In this document: positions 1 to 9,841 of the stretch, piece after piece
How the letters are laid out: the number at the start of each line of letters is the position of its first letter
Numbering within the stretch: position 1 is the first letter of the stretch
Source of the DNA: Legionella tunisiensis
GTDB taxonomy: Bacteria > Pseudomonadota > Gammaproteobacteria > Legionellales > Legionellaceae
Direction: 5' to 3'
Assembly (NCBI RefSeq): GCF_000308315.1
Contig: NZ_CALJ01000089.1
Location: 1-39,534 of the forward strand
Length of the DNA: 39,534 nucleotides
The notes under the pieces: model-generated
Told to the model about the DNA's origin: nothing
Database searches by the model: none
The model's input: the letters and a program-made list of their open reading frames with translations, nothing else
Translations under genes and position numbers: made by a program

Positions 1-1182
1 TTAAGTGGGGGGTGGAGGATCCAAAAGAGCGAGGTCCTATTATTGCTTCACTTACGAATATCAGGCATCGCAATGTGGTAGGTACTCATTCAGGCTCTTA
101 CTCTGTTTATCGGGCATTGGCAATTGCTGCGGGTGTTCTCGATCCTGAGCATAAACCTGATTTGACTAATACAACGCCACCGGTGAAGATTGGTCCTCAT
201 AAACAATGGCATGAACCAGGAAAAATTGTTTCTCTCGATCCTTGGGGGCATGTTGTTGCGGATGTTTTTGCAGAAGAAATTGCGGCTGGTTATGATATTA
301 GACCGAGTATTGCTGTTACCAAAGCACATATCAATCTCCCTGAATTGCAAAACGCGATTCAAAAAGGGCGACTTAAACCAGATGGTAACATTTTTGCAAG
401 AATCGGGAGATGTTTTAGTTACTAAAGCAGCCATTGAACCAGTGTGGTATTTACCAGGTGTTGCTGAACGTTTTAATGTCTCTGAAGCTGAATTGCGACG
501 TACCCTTTTTGAGCATACCGCGGGTATGTTTCCAGAATTGGTGACCAGGACGGATCTTGATGTGTTTTTACCACCCATTGGTGGGTTAACAGCTTATTTT
601 TTTGGTGATGTAACGACAATTCATGATCCAAAAATTGAACTTTCTTGCCGTATTCATGATGAATGTAATGGCTCGGATGTTTTTGGTTCGGATATCTGTA
701 CATGCCGTCCTTACCTGGTTCATGGGATCGAATTATGTGTTGAGTCAGCACAAAGGGGGGGAGCAGGGCTCATTGTATATAATCGTAAAGAAGGCCGAGC
801 GCTAGGTGAGGTGACTAAATTTCTCGTTTATAATGCTCGTAAACGACAGAAAGGTGGTGATACTGCTGCCAAGTATTTTGAGCGTACGGAATGTGTGGCC
901 GGTACGCAAGATGTACGATTTCAAGAATTAATGTCTGATGTTTTGCATTGGCTTGGGATTACGAAGATTCATCGTTTTGTATCCATGTCCAATATTAAAT
1001 TTGCTGCTCTTGAGCGAGCAGGCATAGAGGTTGTAGAGCGGGTGAAGATTCCTGATGAATTAATACCCCATGATGCCAAAGTAGAAATGGATGCCAAACG
1101 GGCAGCTGGTTATTTCTCACCAGATCGAATGATTGATATTAACGAACTGGCTATACCCAAAGGACGTGGACTTGATGAGTGA
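1..1182 (+). CDS. GTP cyclohydrolase II-like URC1 protein of uracil catabolism (5' partial, one frame break)
   Basis: This is the bacterial RibA-like protein of the URC uracil-degradation pathway. Seen: the N-terminal part carries the conserved stretch ERGPIIASLTN, THSGSYSVYRAL and SLDPWGHVVADVFAEEI. The C-terminal part is a GTP cyclohydrolase II domain with the zinc-type cysteines in HDECNGSDVFGSDICTC and the RKEGRALGEV segment. The reading frame is open to the first base, so the true start lies upstream of the window. The frame breaks near 390, in a run of five T; the downstream frame resumes at LQESGDVLVTKAA. Known: yeast URC1 is a GTP-cyclohydrolase-II homologue needed for uracil use as nitrogen source. 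Neighbours: the stop overlaps the next start (ATGAGTGA), and URC4 and UPRT follow, which argues for URC catabolism rather than riboflavin synthesis. Confidence 0.85.
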
Positions 1183-2412
1183 TAAAGAGTCAATGGATAG
1201 TGTGCTGCAAACTCTGCAAGATCCGCGAACCATTCGTAAGCAAGCCCAGCGTATGCTGAATCTGGCACAGCAAGAGCAATTGGAGCATTTTGCTATTGAT
1301 AATGAACAAATGTCTGCAACGGTCGCTTTTGTGGTAGACGTCATCTACGATCAATATCCTACACTAGCGATCCCCTACCATAGCCGTTGGCGCCATTTTG
1401 CAACGGGGGGTATTGATAGAGTGAATGCTTTGATTGCTCGCCTGCACGATTTATCACAGGAAGAGCGAGGCAAAATATTTTACGAGTTGGTAATTATTAG
1501 TGTTTTTCTGGATGCTGGTGCAGGTAACTATTGGCGTTATCTTGATCCGGAGACCGGTCAGGAATATAGCCGTTCAGAAGGTTTGGCAATAGCCAGTTTA
1601 GCGCTTTATCTAAGTGGTGTTTTGAGTAACGATCCAAACCAGCCTTGGCGTGTTGATTATGAGCGCTTGCTGACTTTTGCTCGTTCCGATTTGACGAAAG
1701 TTTTCCAGATAACGAATACAAATGTTCTTGAAGGCATAGCAGGACGAGTGGTTTTACTTAATCGTCTGGGGACAGTTATTAGTAGACAGAGCAATTATTT
1801 TGGGAAAGAAGGGCGTCTAGGTAATTTTTATTCTTATATTTCATCCTTACAAGTTAATCAGACCATCACTGCTGGCAAAATTTTTCAGGCCGTCTTAGCG
1901 GCTTTTACTGAAATTTGGCCGGCTCGATTACAATTTAAGGGGATCCCTTTAGGAGATGTATGGTGCCATCCTAAATTGCAGACAGATGTTTTAGGTTCAG
2001 AATTGATACCTTTCCATAAGTTATCTCAATGGCTAACTTATTCTTTGGTAGAACCTTTAGAATGGACTGGAATAAAGGTGACTCAGTTGGATGAGTTGAC
2101 TGGGTTACCCGAGTATCGTAATGGTGGCTTGTTGATTGATTTAGGCTTGCTGCAGGTAAAAATCAAGCGCTATTCCTACAGCCTCAAAGTCCAGGAGCAG
2201 AGGCCATTGTTGAGTGGCGGGCTCTGACTGTGGCTCTGTTGGATGAGCTGGCAACGGCTATCCGTCAGCAACTACAAATGGATACGGCGGCTCTCCCTTT
2301 GGCTAAAATCTTACAGGGAGGAACTTGGGAAGCAGGGCGACGCATAGCCAGACTGAGGCGCAACAAAGGTACCCCTCCTATCCAAATTATTAGTGATGGC
2401 ACCGTTTTTTAA
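1175..2412 (+). CDS. DUF1688 / URC4 uracil catabolism protein (one frame break)
   Basis: DUF1688 proteins are the URC4 component of the pyrimidine-degrading URC pathway; their exact reaction is not settled as far as I know. Seen: a roughly 412-residue protein, the usual family length, once two frames are joined. It has motifs I associate with the family: [35 protein letters not shown] and [12 protein letters not shown]. The start at 1175 overlaps the URC1 stop by 8 bp, implying translational coupling. The frame breaks near 2155 (in ctgcaggtaaaaatc). Adding one G gives [14 protein letters not shown] and then an open frame through [14 protein letters not shown] to the stop at 2410-2412. Ten bases separate it from upp. 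Confidence 0.85.
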
Positions 2413-2422
2413 AAGGAAAATA

Positions 2423-3066
2423 ATGACTGATCAACATGTGGTTATAGTAAACCATCCGCTTATCCAACACAAACTGACAATTATGCGTAAGAAGGATACC
2501 AGCACTGTTAAGTTTCGTACTCTCTTACAAGAGGTGAGTATGTTACTCGCTTATGAAGTGACACGTGATTTATCTATTGAATATGAAGAAATTGAAACCC
2601 CTTTAGCGACTATGCATGCACCAGTCTTACAAGGAAAAAATTGGTTTTTGTCTCTATTCTACGTGCTGGTAATGCGATTTTAGATGGTATGTTACAATTA
2701 ATACCTTCTGCGCGCGTCGGTCATATTGGTTTATATCGCGATCCTAAAACGTTAATGGTTGTAGAGTATTACTATAAATTACCTGAACATATTAAAGATC
2801 GGGACATTATTGTGGTTGATCCAATGCTTGCAACTGGAAATAGTGCTATTGCAGCGGTCAGCCGAATTAAGGAAGTACAACCGAAATCAATTAAATTTCT
2901 TTGCTTATTGGCCGCCCCGGAAGGCATTGCCTCTTTCCATCAGGAACATCCTGATATTCCGGTTTATACGGCAGCAATTGACGAATGTTTGAATGAAAAA
3001 GGATATATTCTCCCTGGATTGGGTGATGCTGGTGATCGTGTTTACGGAACCAAATTGCATGATTAG
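2423..3066 (+). CDS. upp: Uracil phosphoribosyltransferase (one frame break)
   Basis: It converts uracil plus PRPP to UMP, giving the nucleotide substrate for the URC pathway as well as pyrimidine salvage. Seen: about 214 residues. The N-terminus is [17 protein letters not shown], then [34 protein letters not shown], and the PRPP-binding loop [15 protein letters not shown] near 2815-2860. The C-terminal [13 protein letters not shown] uracil-binding segment is present. The start at 2423 follows an AAAAGGAAAA purine stretch. The frame breaks near 2636 in a run of six A; a seventh A restores [14 protein letters not shown]. It is third in the operon with URC1 and URC4, an arrangement equivalent to yeast URC6/FUR1. 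Confidence 0.93.
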
Positions 3067-3234
3067 ATCCCCTTGGCTTGGAAGGAAAAATTGCTTGTTG
3101 TATTTTAATAATATACATGATTAAATTTTGATTTATTCGTGTATTTTTATCTACTTCAGTGGCGCTATTGCATAATAAAATGTTAAGCTTGGGAGAGTAA
3201 GATTCTCCTCTATTTTATGACAGTGGCCTGACAT

Positions 3235-5304
3235 ATGGAATTTTTGGATATAGCGAATCGGTATATACCTGGTTACGGCCTTCTTAATCGGCGAAAACGC
3301 AAGACTTTTGAACGCTCACCAGCGGGCCAGGAATTTATTGCAGCAGTTAATAATACTTTAAAGTCAATGGAAGAGGTTCGCACTTCTTTAGCCTGGTGGC
3401 AAGTACTTTTTTCAGCCCCTGAAATAATCTATGCACAAGTCAAACAAGACTTTATTACGCAAAAAGCACGGCTGCTGGGTAATATTGCCCAAACTGATGA
3501 CTACCAAAAGGTTGTTGGACGAATCATTTGGGAGATATTAAGAGCGGAGTACCCTGAGTTTAAATTATTGACCACTGAACAAAAGCGCATACTTACCCAA
3601 GCTGAATTTTCAAGGGTTTTACAAACTAGCATACCTCCACTTTACCTGGATGATCAAGATTTTTCTGTCCCTCTACAAAGTCAGGATAAAAAGAAAAAGA
3701 TTATTGCCGAGTGGGAGACTCAATTGTTTACTCTCCCCGAGATGGCTTCTATCTGCGAGCCGATTATTCAGGAAAGAGAGCGGATTCGCCAGGAAAAAAT
3801 TGCTCAAAAAATAGTTGCTTTAGAGGCGCGTGCTGAGGCCTTGGCGGTAGTTTTCCCCTTACTTAACAATCTACTTCCTCCACAAGAAGGAACTGCAATC
3901 GCAGAATTGCGTGCAAGATACCATGTTGAAATGCAGAAGAAAAAACCCAATATGGCGAAAGTAGAAAAACGGTTAGTAGCCGAAGTGGTTTTTTATTATT
4001 TACAACAGGCAACTGCTAAAAACCTTCCTAGTGAAATGATACTGTATGATTTCAATCAAAAGCAGGCTAAACGAATTGCCAAAGAAATTCTGCAAGCTTT
4101 TAATGATGAAGGAAATCTGTTATTAGCCGATTGGCTTCAAATTTATAAAAAAGCGCTTACTGACCACATTATGGAAAGGCTGCTTCTGATTAATGGTAAA
4201 GAATGGAAAACGCCAAGTGATACGCAAGGGCAAGTCCTAATGCATTCCTTGTCTTACCTCTGGAATAATAGGGTGGTCAATGGCGGGACAGAGTTGGTCA
4301 ACAAGCTAGCAGATGCTCATGCCTTTATCCAGGCTACCAGTTTTGCAACTCAAAACGAGAGTTCGTTTCTTGCTCTCCTTGATCTTTATAATTACAGTCG
4401 CTTTGCAAATCAAATTAATGAAAACAAAGCGATTATTGCAAGCTTGCTTGCGCCTTTTCGTCCCATTTATGAAGAATACCGTGACATTGGTTTATATGAA
4501 AAGGATCCCTTCTTTAAATTCGTAAGAATGGTAATGCCAATGATCGTTGCTGTGGCGGTGATTGTTGTGACGGCCGTTATACTTGGTCCACTAGCTATCC
4601 CTGATTTGGCATTTACTTTCACTTTAATTCCAACCTTGTTGGTTGCTTTGGGTGCTTCCGCTAAATACGTTACAGTAAAAAATGACATTTATCAGAAGGC
4701 CCGCCAACTCTATTATGGTGGAGCATTTGAAATTCCTGAGTTTCAGGTGAATGCCAGAATGACCAGTGCCTTTAACAGTAAAGACAATGCAAGAATGGTT
4801 AGACATTTTTATATTGAAGAATTTAAGCTTTGTGAAAAACGCGAGGCAGAGTTTCAGTCAAAAGAAGCTCTCAGCGCTCAAGACTTACTCGATAGAACGG
4901 AAAATTTTAACAGACACCGTACTCTCTGGTTGGAGTGGTATGATATTCATAGCAATCAGGCGCTCGGATATGACAAGGTACCCGGAATAGTCTTGGCACG
5001 TTTGCATGAAGTAGGTAATACTGAATATCAAAGTTTGAAAAAAGCCTTACAAGATGGCGAGAAAGAACAGTTCCAATCCTCCATCAATCAATTGGTTAAT
5101 GAGGTTACAACCACGTTGACCGCTGTTCCGCAAACCGACTCTGTTGTTAATGTAGGTGAGGAGCACCAAGCAGAAGGATTAGCTGCTGCATCAGTACCAA
5201 TCAATTATACGCCGCGGTTATTTCGGAGTTTTGTTCATCAAAAACGAGCACAGGAAATGGATTCTATTGCTACAATCTTAAGTACACCAATAGTCAGTCA
5301 CTAA
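3235..5304 (+). CDS. Unrecognised 689-residue protein with central membrane hairpin, effector candidate
   Basis: I do not recognise this family. Seen: an uninterrupted 689-codon frame. The N-terminal 420 residues are charged, mostly helical-looking sequence rich in Lys, Glu and Gln with no signal peptide. Two adjacent hydrophobic segments follow at about residues 427-450 (FVRMVMPMIVAVAVIVVTAV) and 452-480, separated by a short Pro-containing turn; this looks like a membrane hairpin. The C-terminal 200 residues are again soluble and partly helical, ending in MDSIATILSTPIVSH. Large cytosolic domains around a membrane hairpin are common among Legionella Dot/Icm substrates that sit on host membranes, so an effector is a reasonable inference only. 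It stands alone, 168 bp after upp and with a weak ribosome site before the ATG. Confidence 0.7.
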   Translation: MEFLDIANRYIPGYGLLNRRKRKTFERSPAGQEFIAAVNNTLKSMEEVRTSLAWWQVLFSAPEIIYAQVKQDFITQKARLLGNIAQTDDYQKVVGRIIWEILRAEYPEFKLLTTEQKRILTQAEFSRVLQTSIPPLYLDDQDFSVPLQSQDKKKKIIAEWETQLFTLPEMASICEPIIQERERIRQEKIAQKIVALEARAEALAVVFPLLNNLLPPQEGTAIAELRARYHVEMQKKKPNMAKVEKRLVAEVVFYYLQQATAKNLPSEMILYDFNQKQAKRIAKEILQAFNDEGNLLLADWLQIYKKALTDHIMERLLLINGKEWKTPSDTQGQVLMHSLSYLWNNRVVNGGTELVNKLADAHAFIQATSFATQNESSFLALLDLYNYSRFANQINENKAIIASLLAPFRPIYEEYRDIGLYEKDPFFKFVRMVMPMIVAVAVIVVTAVILGPLAIPDLAFTFTLIPTLLVALGASAKYVTVKNDIYQKARQLYYGGAFEIPEFQVNARMTSAFNSKDNARMVRHFYIEEFKLCEKREAEFQSKEALSAQDLLDRTENFNRHRTLWLEWYDIHSNQALGYDKVPGIVLARLHEVGNTEYQSLKKALQDGEKEQFQSSINQLVNEVTTTLTAVPQTDSVVNVGEEHQAEGLAAASVPINYTPRLFRSFVHQKRAQEMDSIATILSTPIVSH

Positions 5305-5562
5305 TCTTTCCTTGGGAGCGAAAAAATAGCTGATCAAATCGTGCTTGCTTTTTAATAGTAAAGAAATCATTTCGATCATGAACAACTAGCTGTTTATCAG
5401 ACAACTAGCCCTTCTTATTGGTAAAATTGTAGAAACTCATTGTGAACAATCTTTAATTAATGTCATACTCAATTTCTATCTTGAGAAATAGATAGGCTGT
5501 TGGCTACTGAAGGAGCGTGTGAAATTTTGTATGTTGGTTTCTAAATTAGGAGGGATTTTATT

Positions 5563-6086
5563 ATGAAGAAACTGATGGTTACTGTTTTGTTGATGATGAT
5601 TAATTTTAATCTATCAGCTTCTACATCTGCACCCAGTTTTAATCTTTGCAAAAATAAATATGCCTTGTGCACTACGTCATTATGTGAACCTATTCCAGGA
5701 AAAAAGATTTGGCATCCTGCAAATGCGATGTAAAAGAAGGGTATTCTGCTGGTGAAAAACCTTGTAATGGAAGCAATGAAATCATTTACTCGCGTTATTA
5801 TCCCATCAAAGGTTATGTAAGTTGTGCAAATAACCGCCCTTGGGCTTGGTGTTTGGATATGCCTTGTACTGTCGATAAAAATGATCCATCAAAAGCGTCT
5901 TGTACTTGTTCCATTGTCAGTAATCAAGGACCTTATGTTATTGTCGCCAACAGCTATAGTAAATCAGCTTGTACAAAAGGTCTTTATTCATCAGCTACAA
6001 TCACACAGGTGAATCAAGTAACTGATTTTTTAAAAGGGCAGAAAGAGTTAAAGCCATTTCCTATCAAAGTTTTTAAGGGTAAATAA
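5563..6086 (+). CDS. Secreted cysteine-rich hypothetical protein (one frame break)
   Basis: No function recognised. Seen: a strong ribosome site AGGAGGG at 5548-5554 precedes ATG 5563. The first 20 or so residues (MKKLMVTVLLMMINFNLSAS) are a signal peptide. The mature part holds about ten Cys, in pairs such as CKNKYALC, CKCDV, CLDMPC and CTCS, suggesting disulphides in the periplasm or outside the cell. The frame breaks near 5702 in a run of six A. One more A joins PIPGKK to DLASCKCDVKEGYSAGEKPC and on to the stop at 6084-6086. The total is about 174 residues. It is monocistronic: a perfect 13-bp hairpin follows 8 bases after the stop. Confidence 0.75.
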
Positions 6087-6093
6087 CAAACGA

Positions 6094-6137
6094 AAAGGCA
6101 TCGGATAAATTGGTACCATCCTAAATCCGATGCCTTT
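6094..6137. terminator. Perfect 13-bp hairpin, likely bidirectional terminator
   Basis: The arms AAAGGCATCGGAT (6094-6106) and ATCCGATGCCTTT (6125-6137) are exact reverse complements around an 18-base loop. The A-rich left flank and T-rich right flank make it terminator-like on both strands. It sits directly after the Cys-rich gene stop. Confidence 0.75.
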
Positions 6138-6247
6138 ATAAGAACTTGGTTGGAGGTTATTTATTTTAAAGGTGCATAATCAGCATCTGTGGGTTTGATG
6201 ATTGAGGAGAACTTAATTGATGAAACTCTTTTTACAAGGATGGGATC

Positions 6248-7005
6248 ATGTATGTTTTTCGACGTGCAGGTTTTAATGCAGTAAAGTTTATTGCATCAGT
6301 TACCCTTTTTTCCACTTCATTGGCCATTTATGGCACTGTATACAAGATTTCCTCTGGGGGCGCGCCGCGATTTCTTGGGAGCGTATAATAAAAACTATCT
6401 ATCGCTCTGGTGCCAAGCTGGTTATTCCCTTATTGTTTATTAGTGGTTTAATGGGAATGTCTATAGCCACTAATCTTCACCATATTTTAAATAGGTATCA
6501 TCTACAGCATAAGGCACTATTAATTGTACAAAATTTATTAACACGAGATTTTGTTCCTTTACTAATTGGCTATGTCCTTTGTGTGCAATCTTCTTTGAAT
6601 TTGATTACTGCTCGAGTTACAAAACTGCATCGTTTACCTGAGGAAGTATTACTTGATTATATTCTGCCCATTATTATTGGGATCAATATTACAGCGTTAC
6701 TCCTCTACACCTATACAGTGGCTGCTTTTATTTTTAGCGTTTATCTTACTTTCCATTTTGTGTTAGGTACTAGTACTCACGAATATTTGTTGCATTTAGC
6801 AGGTTCTATAACGTTTATAGAAATGTTTATCTCAATTTTAAAAACATCGGTGTATTGTACCATTGTGAGTCTCATCGTAGGCTATTACTATTATGATGTA
6901 GCGGTAAGAAATATCTCAGTAAGACAAGCGGTGTCTAGGATCATAACCCGAGGTTTATTATGGCTGACAGTCTTTAGCTTATATTTGAATATTTCGAATT
7001 TTTAA
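6248..7005 (+). CDS. MlaE-family permease of an MCE lipid transporter (one frame break)
   Basis: MlaE/YrbE-type inner-membrane permeases form the membrane core of MCE phospholipid transporters. Seen: a hydrophobic protein of about 252 residues with five or so membrane segments. The first is RAGFNAVKFIASVTLFSTSL, then LVIPLLFISGLMGMSIATNL (the family's conserved entry to the core domain), then three more up to the C-terminus. The frame breaks near 6388 (cgatttcttggg); one extra T gives APRFSWERIIKTIYRSG. ATG 6248 has AAGGA seven bases upstream; an alternative ATG at 6220 has GAGGAG but lies in another frame. It is divergent from canonical MlaE in the cytoplasmic loop (TARVTKLHRLPEEVL). The MCE gene starts 8 bp after its stop, where other systems usually have an ATPase gene nearby. 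Confidence 0.7.
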
Positions 7006-7013
7006 GGAACGCA

Positions 7014-7756
7014 ATGCGTCAGGAACGACTCTATACATTGGTAGGCATTTTTATTGTCGGCGCCCTTAGTTTAATGATCTTTGGCGCAATCTTTTTTACA
7101 ATGAATACTTGCGTGCCGAGGTAGAAACCTATGTTATGTTTTTCAAAGGGTCATTGACTGGCTTAGAGGCCTCCTCAATTGTTACTTATCGTGGCGTGCG
7201 AATAGGTCAAGTTACAGCGATAGAAATTACGGAAAATAAAGCAAAGAGCGAAGTGGAAATTCCAGTGTATGTACAATTTTTGTTGAAAAACATTCGGTCT
7301 GCGACGCAACCCTATGCGGACGCTTATCAAACAAGGTTATGTTGCTGATATATCCAAACCCAATTTTTTAACGGGTGTTGCAAATATTGACCTGGTCCAA
7401 TCATTGCCTGTGCATAAATATAAGCGAACACGCTATCGTAATTATCCTGTTTTTCCAACAATCAATTCAGTTGATAAATACACAACTTTAGATGACGCAT
7501 TAAAAACCGCTAAAAAACGATGGAAGACATTAGTAAATTTGTGCGTTCGGAAGAAATGCGCCAAACAATTAATGCGATTAAAAATATGGCAGAGAGTTTT
7601 GAACGATTAACCAATAGTCTTAATGAAGATACACCGCCAGTGCTCACCTATTTTACCCAAACTCTACAACAGATCTCTGGCGCTGCTTATTCGGCTCAAA
7701 ATTTGACGGATTATCTATCACGGCATCCTGAATCATTATTGCGAGGTAAACAGTGA
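7014..7756 (+). CDS. Single-domain MCE (MlaD-like) substrate-binding protein (about three frame breaks)
   Basis: It is the periplasmic, membrane-anchored lipid-binding partner of the MlaE-like permease. Seen: ATG 7014 opens MRQERLYTLVGIFIVGALSL, an N-terminal membrane anchor. The MCE domain follows: YVMFFKGSLTGLEASSIVTYRGVRIGQV, then LIKQGYVADI and FLTGVANIDLVQ. A short helical tail (residues about 165-245) ends RHPESLLRGKQ. Frame breaks lie near 7107, 7325 and 7515. The first and last are mended by one added base (NTLRAEVETY; AKKTMEDISKF); the middle one needs the opposite shift. It is short for a MlaD/PqiB protein, with one MCE unit. Its stop overlaps the next start (GTGA), so the lipoprotein is translationally coupled. 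Confidence 0.72.
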
Positions 7757-8354
7757 AAATAAGCAAACTAGGTTTTGTTTTTTTATAGGCTTAATCCTTG
7801 TTGCTTGTGGACGCAGTAAAGAGTCACAATTTTATGTGTTAAATCCTATTCCACCGAAAAAACAACAGGCTACTACTTATAGCTATTTAAAAATAGGGAT
7901 CGACCAAGTTAATTGCCCTGCTTATATTGAAAAACCACAACTAATGATTCACTACACGCCACATCAGATTGCGCTAAAAGAGTTTCATCAATGGGCTGAA
8001 TCCTTGAATAAAAACATCATGCGTGTGGTAGAAACCAATCTGTCTACTCTATTGCCAGGCGCTGTGGTTGAGAGCTATCCCTGGGATAGTCAATTCAAGC
8101 CCAGCTATCATTTACAAATCAATATTGCAGATTTTTCTATCGATATTAACGGCAACAGTATATTACGAGCTGAATACATTATTTATCATGATAGTGATTT
8201 AATTGAAAAGCATGATGTTTATTATCACCTGAAACTTACTCAAGTGACGCCAGAAGCGCTCGTTATCAGCATGAATTCGAATTTAACCTGTTTGACCGAG
8301 ACTATTGCGCGCTCTTTTATGGCGGGAAAATATCGTCGGGAGGATCCGAAATAA
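7753..8354 (+). CDS. PqiC/YmbA-like ABC-transport auxiliary lipoprotein (one frame break)
   Basis: Proteins of this type sit on the inner face of the outer membrane and pair with MCE proteins. Seen: GTG 7753 overlaps the MCE stop. A signal peptide ends in a lipobox read as GLILVAC, then GRSKESQFYVLNPIPP. The YVL-x-P start and the tail of about 170 residues with IGIDQVNCPAYIEKPQLMI are typical of the family. The frame breaks near 7785 in a run of seven T; one more T links KISKLGFVFF to IGLILVACG. The product is about 200 residues. As the last gene of the cassette it supports a trans-envelope lipid route built from permease, MCE protein and lipoprotein. Confidence 0.75.
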
Positions 8355-8416
8355 AGGAAGGAAATGTGTTTTTTTCGAATACATCAACCTAGCGTTATAA
8401 ACAAAGGAAAATAAAC

Positions 8417-9193
8417 ATGTCTTTACCAGAATGGCCCGCCAATGATTATGCTATAGGTTCTTTTATTCAAGCGAGTCTTGCCGATAATTACTTAAAGTAT
8501 TTAACAATACAACCAACCGATCAGGTTTTGGATATCGGTTGTGGGAATGGTGCTTATACCCGCAAGACCGTGGAAAAAATTCCACAAGGCTCGCTGCTTG
8601 GTATTGATGCGTCTGAGAATATGTTGAAATTAGCCAGCGAGGAACTGGCAAATCATCCTAATGTAAGTCTAAAGCAGGATGATGTATTAACCATGACGTT
8701 TGATAGTCAGTTTGACTTCATCGTATCGTTTTGGTGCTTACAATGGTGTGCTTTTAGTATCGAAAAGGCGTTTCAGAATATTTATCGTGCTTTAAAACCA
8801 GGCGGAAAAATTCTGACTCTTTTTCCTTCGGGTGACGATCCTTTTATTACAAGTTATATGGCAGTAAAAGCATCGGGCGAGTTTCCCTGTTTAGATAGTT
8901 TTAAGCCGCCAGTAGAGTATAAGAATTTAGATCATTTACAAGAAAGAATACAGGCTATCCCTTTTAAACGAATAAGCATAGAGCGACTGAAACATGCATT
9001 GCCTTTGCCTTCTCTTGATGTTTTCCGTAAATTTGTCAATGGAATAGCATTTTTTCATGGCCAAATCCCTCGTGATAAAATATCCATTATTAATGAGGCC
9101 ATGGTGGATGCTTATGACCGGAAATGCCAAGAAAAATATCAGGGTGAATACTGGTTTAATTTATCAATTTATTTGATAAGAGCCCAAAAATAG
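8417..9193 (+). CDS. Class I SAM-dependent methyltransferase
   Basis: A small-molecule-type methyltransferase with unknown substrate. Seen: 258 residues. SAM motif I is VLDIGCGNGAYTRK at residues about 38-51, motif II acidic residue in LLGIDASENML, DDV at the adenine-contact position, and the post-motif FDFIVSFWCLQWC. RALKPGGKILTLFPSG is motif IV. The overall layout resembles the Methyltransf_25 / trans-aconitate methyltransferase (Tam-like) group. ATG 8417 follows a purine-rich AAAGGAAAATAAAC. It is separated by 62 bp from the lipoprotein gene and is probably independently transcribed or a tail of that operon. Confidence 0.85.
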   Translation: MSLPEWPANDYAIGSFIQASLADNYLKYLTIQPTDQVLDIGCGNGAYTRKTVEKIPQGSLLGIDASENMLKLASEELANHPNVSLKQDDVLTMTFDSQFDFIVSFWCLQWCAFSIEKAFQNIYRALKPGGKILTLFPSGDDPFITSYMAVKASGEFPCLDSFKPPVEYKNLDHLQERIQAIPFKRISIERLKHALPLPSLDVFRKFVNGIAFFHGQIPRDKISIINEAMVDAYDRKCQEKYQGEYWFNLSIYLIRAQK

Positions 9194-9195
9194 GA

Positions 9196-9456
9196 CTTTC
9201 CTTTTATCTTCCAAGATACGATAAACCTTTCTTAAAAAATTTGGAAAGTGAAGCCAAAGCATGCCCTTGGCTATTTTATTGTTTTTACGATATGGCTAAG
9301 AGTTTAAATTTTAAAGTTCTGGCCGAGGGAGTAGAAATAAAAAAGCAAATTAATTTCCTTAAACAACAAAATTGCGACGAAGTACAAGGATTTTTCTTAA
9401 GTAAACCAATCACCTCCAAGTCTATTGAAAAGATTTTGAAGCAGTATCCAGGGTAA
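9196..9456 (+). pseudogene. C-terminal relic of an EAL cyclic-di-GMP phosphodiesterase
   Basis: Only the last third of an EAL domain is present. Seen: KSLNFKVLAEGVEIKKQINFL followed by QNCDEVQGFFLSKPI, the signature end of EAL domains (EGVE, then Q-G-F/Y and SKP). The preceding in-frame residues DKPFLKNLESEAKA resemble the IDKSFI region but the EAL catalytic motif itself and the rest of the roughly 240-residue fold are absent. There is no start codon with a ribosome site. I infer a truncated, inactive remnant of a GGDEF/EAL protein; homopolymer errors alone cannot account for the missing two thirds. Confidence 0.7.
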
Positions 9457-9841
9457 ATTTAACTCGGAGAGATCAAACTTGTTCGCTAGCCTCATTTCAA
9501 CATAGAAAATACAAAGACCCGAATTACAATTTCGGCCAACTCATGTCATATTAATCTTAATGAATCAAGGTTAATGGCCGTATTGATAAGAGCTTTATGA
9601 TATCGACCATTAGTAATGGTACGATGCTCAAACAATTAGGTATCGGTATGGATCTTGCACTGAATGCTCATTGGGCTATGCAGCTCGAATAGGCCCATAA
9701 CTTTTATAAAGATAAATGTTATCCTATTAACCATACGTTAATGACGTTCAATAATCCAAAATACACTTATTCTTTCTTTGAGCGGAAACGACGGCTTAAT
9801 AGGATTAAGATATCGATGGGTCTGAGAAGGGAGTCAATAAT
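9457..9841. other. Gene-free stretch, probably decayed coding sequence
   Basis: No intact gene. One plus-strand frame runs from about 9571 to 9690 (RIDKSFMISTISNGT, then GMDLALNAHWAMQLE) before a stop, and the same frame resumes after it to about 9835. This looks like degraded coding sequence but I cannot name the family. The 3' end holds the ribosome site (GGAG, 8 bases before TTG) for the receiver-HPt gene. Confidence 0.4.

Noticed and set aside
5305-5562. Possible small gene or RNA in the gap before the Cys-rich gene
   Set aside because: No coding frame or convincing hairpin with a T-tract was found; only the ribosome site of the next gene is clear.
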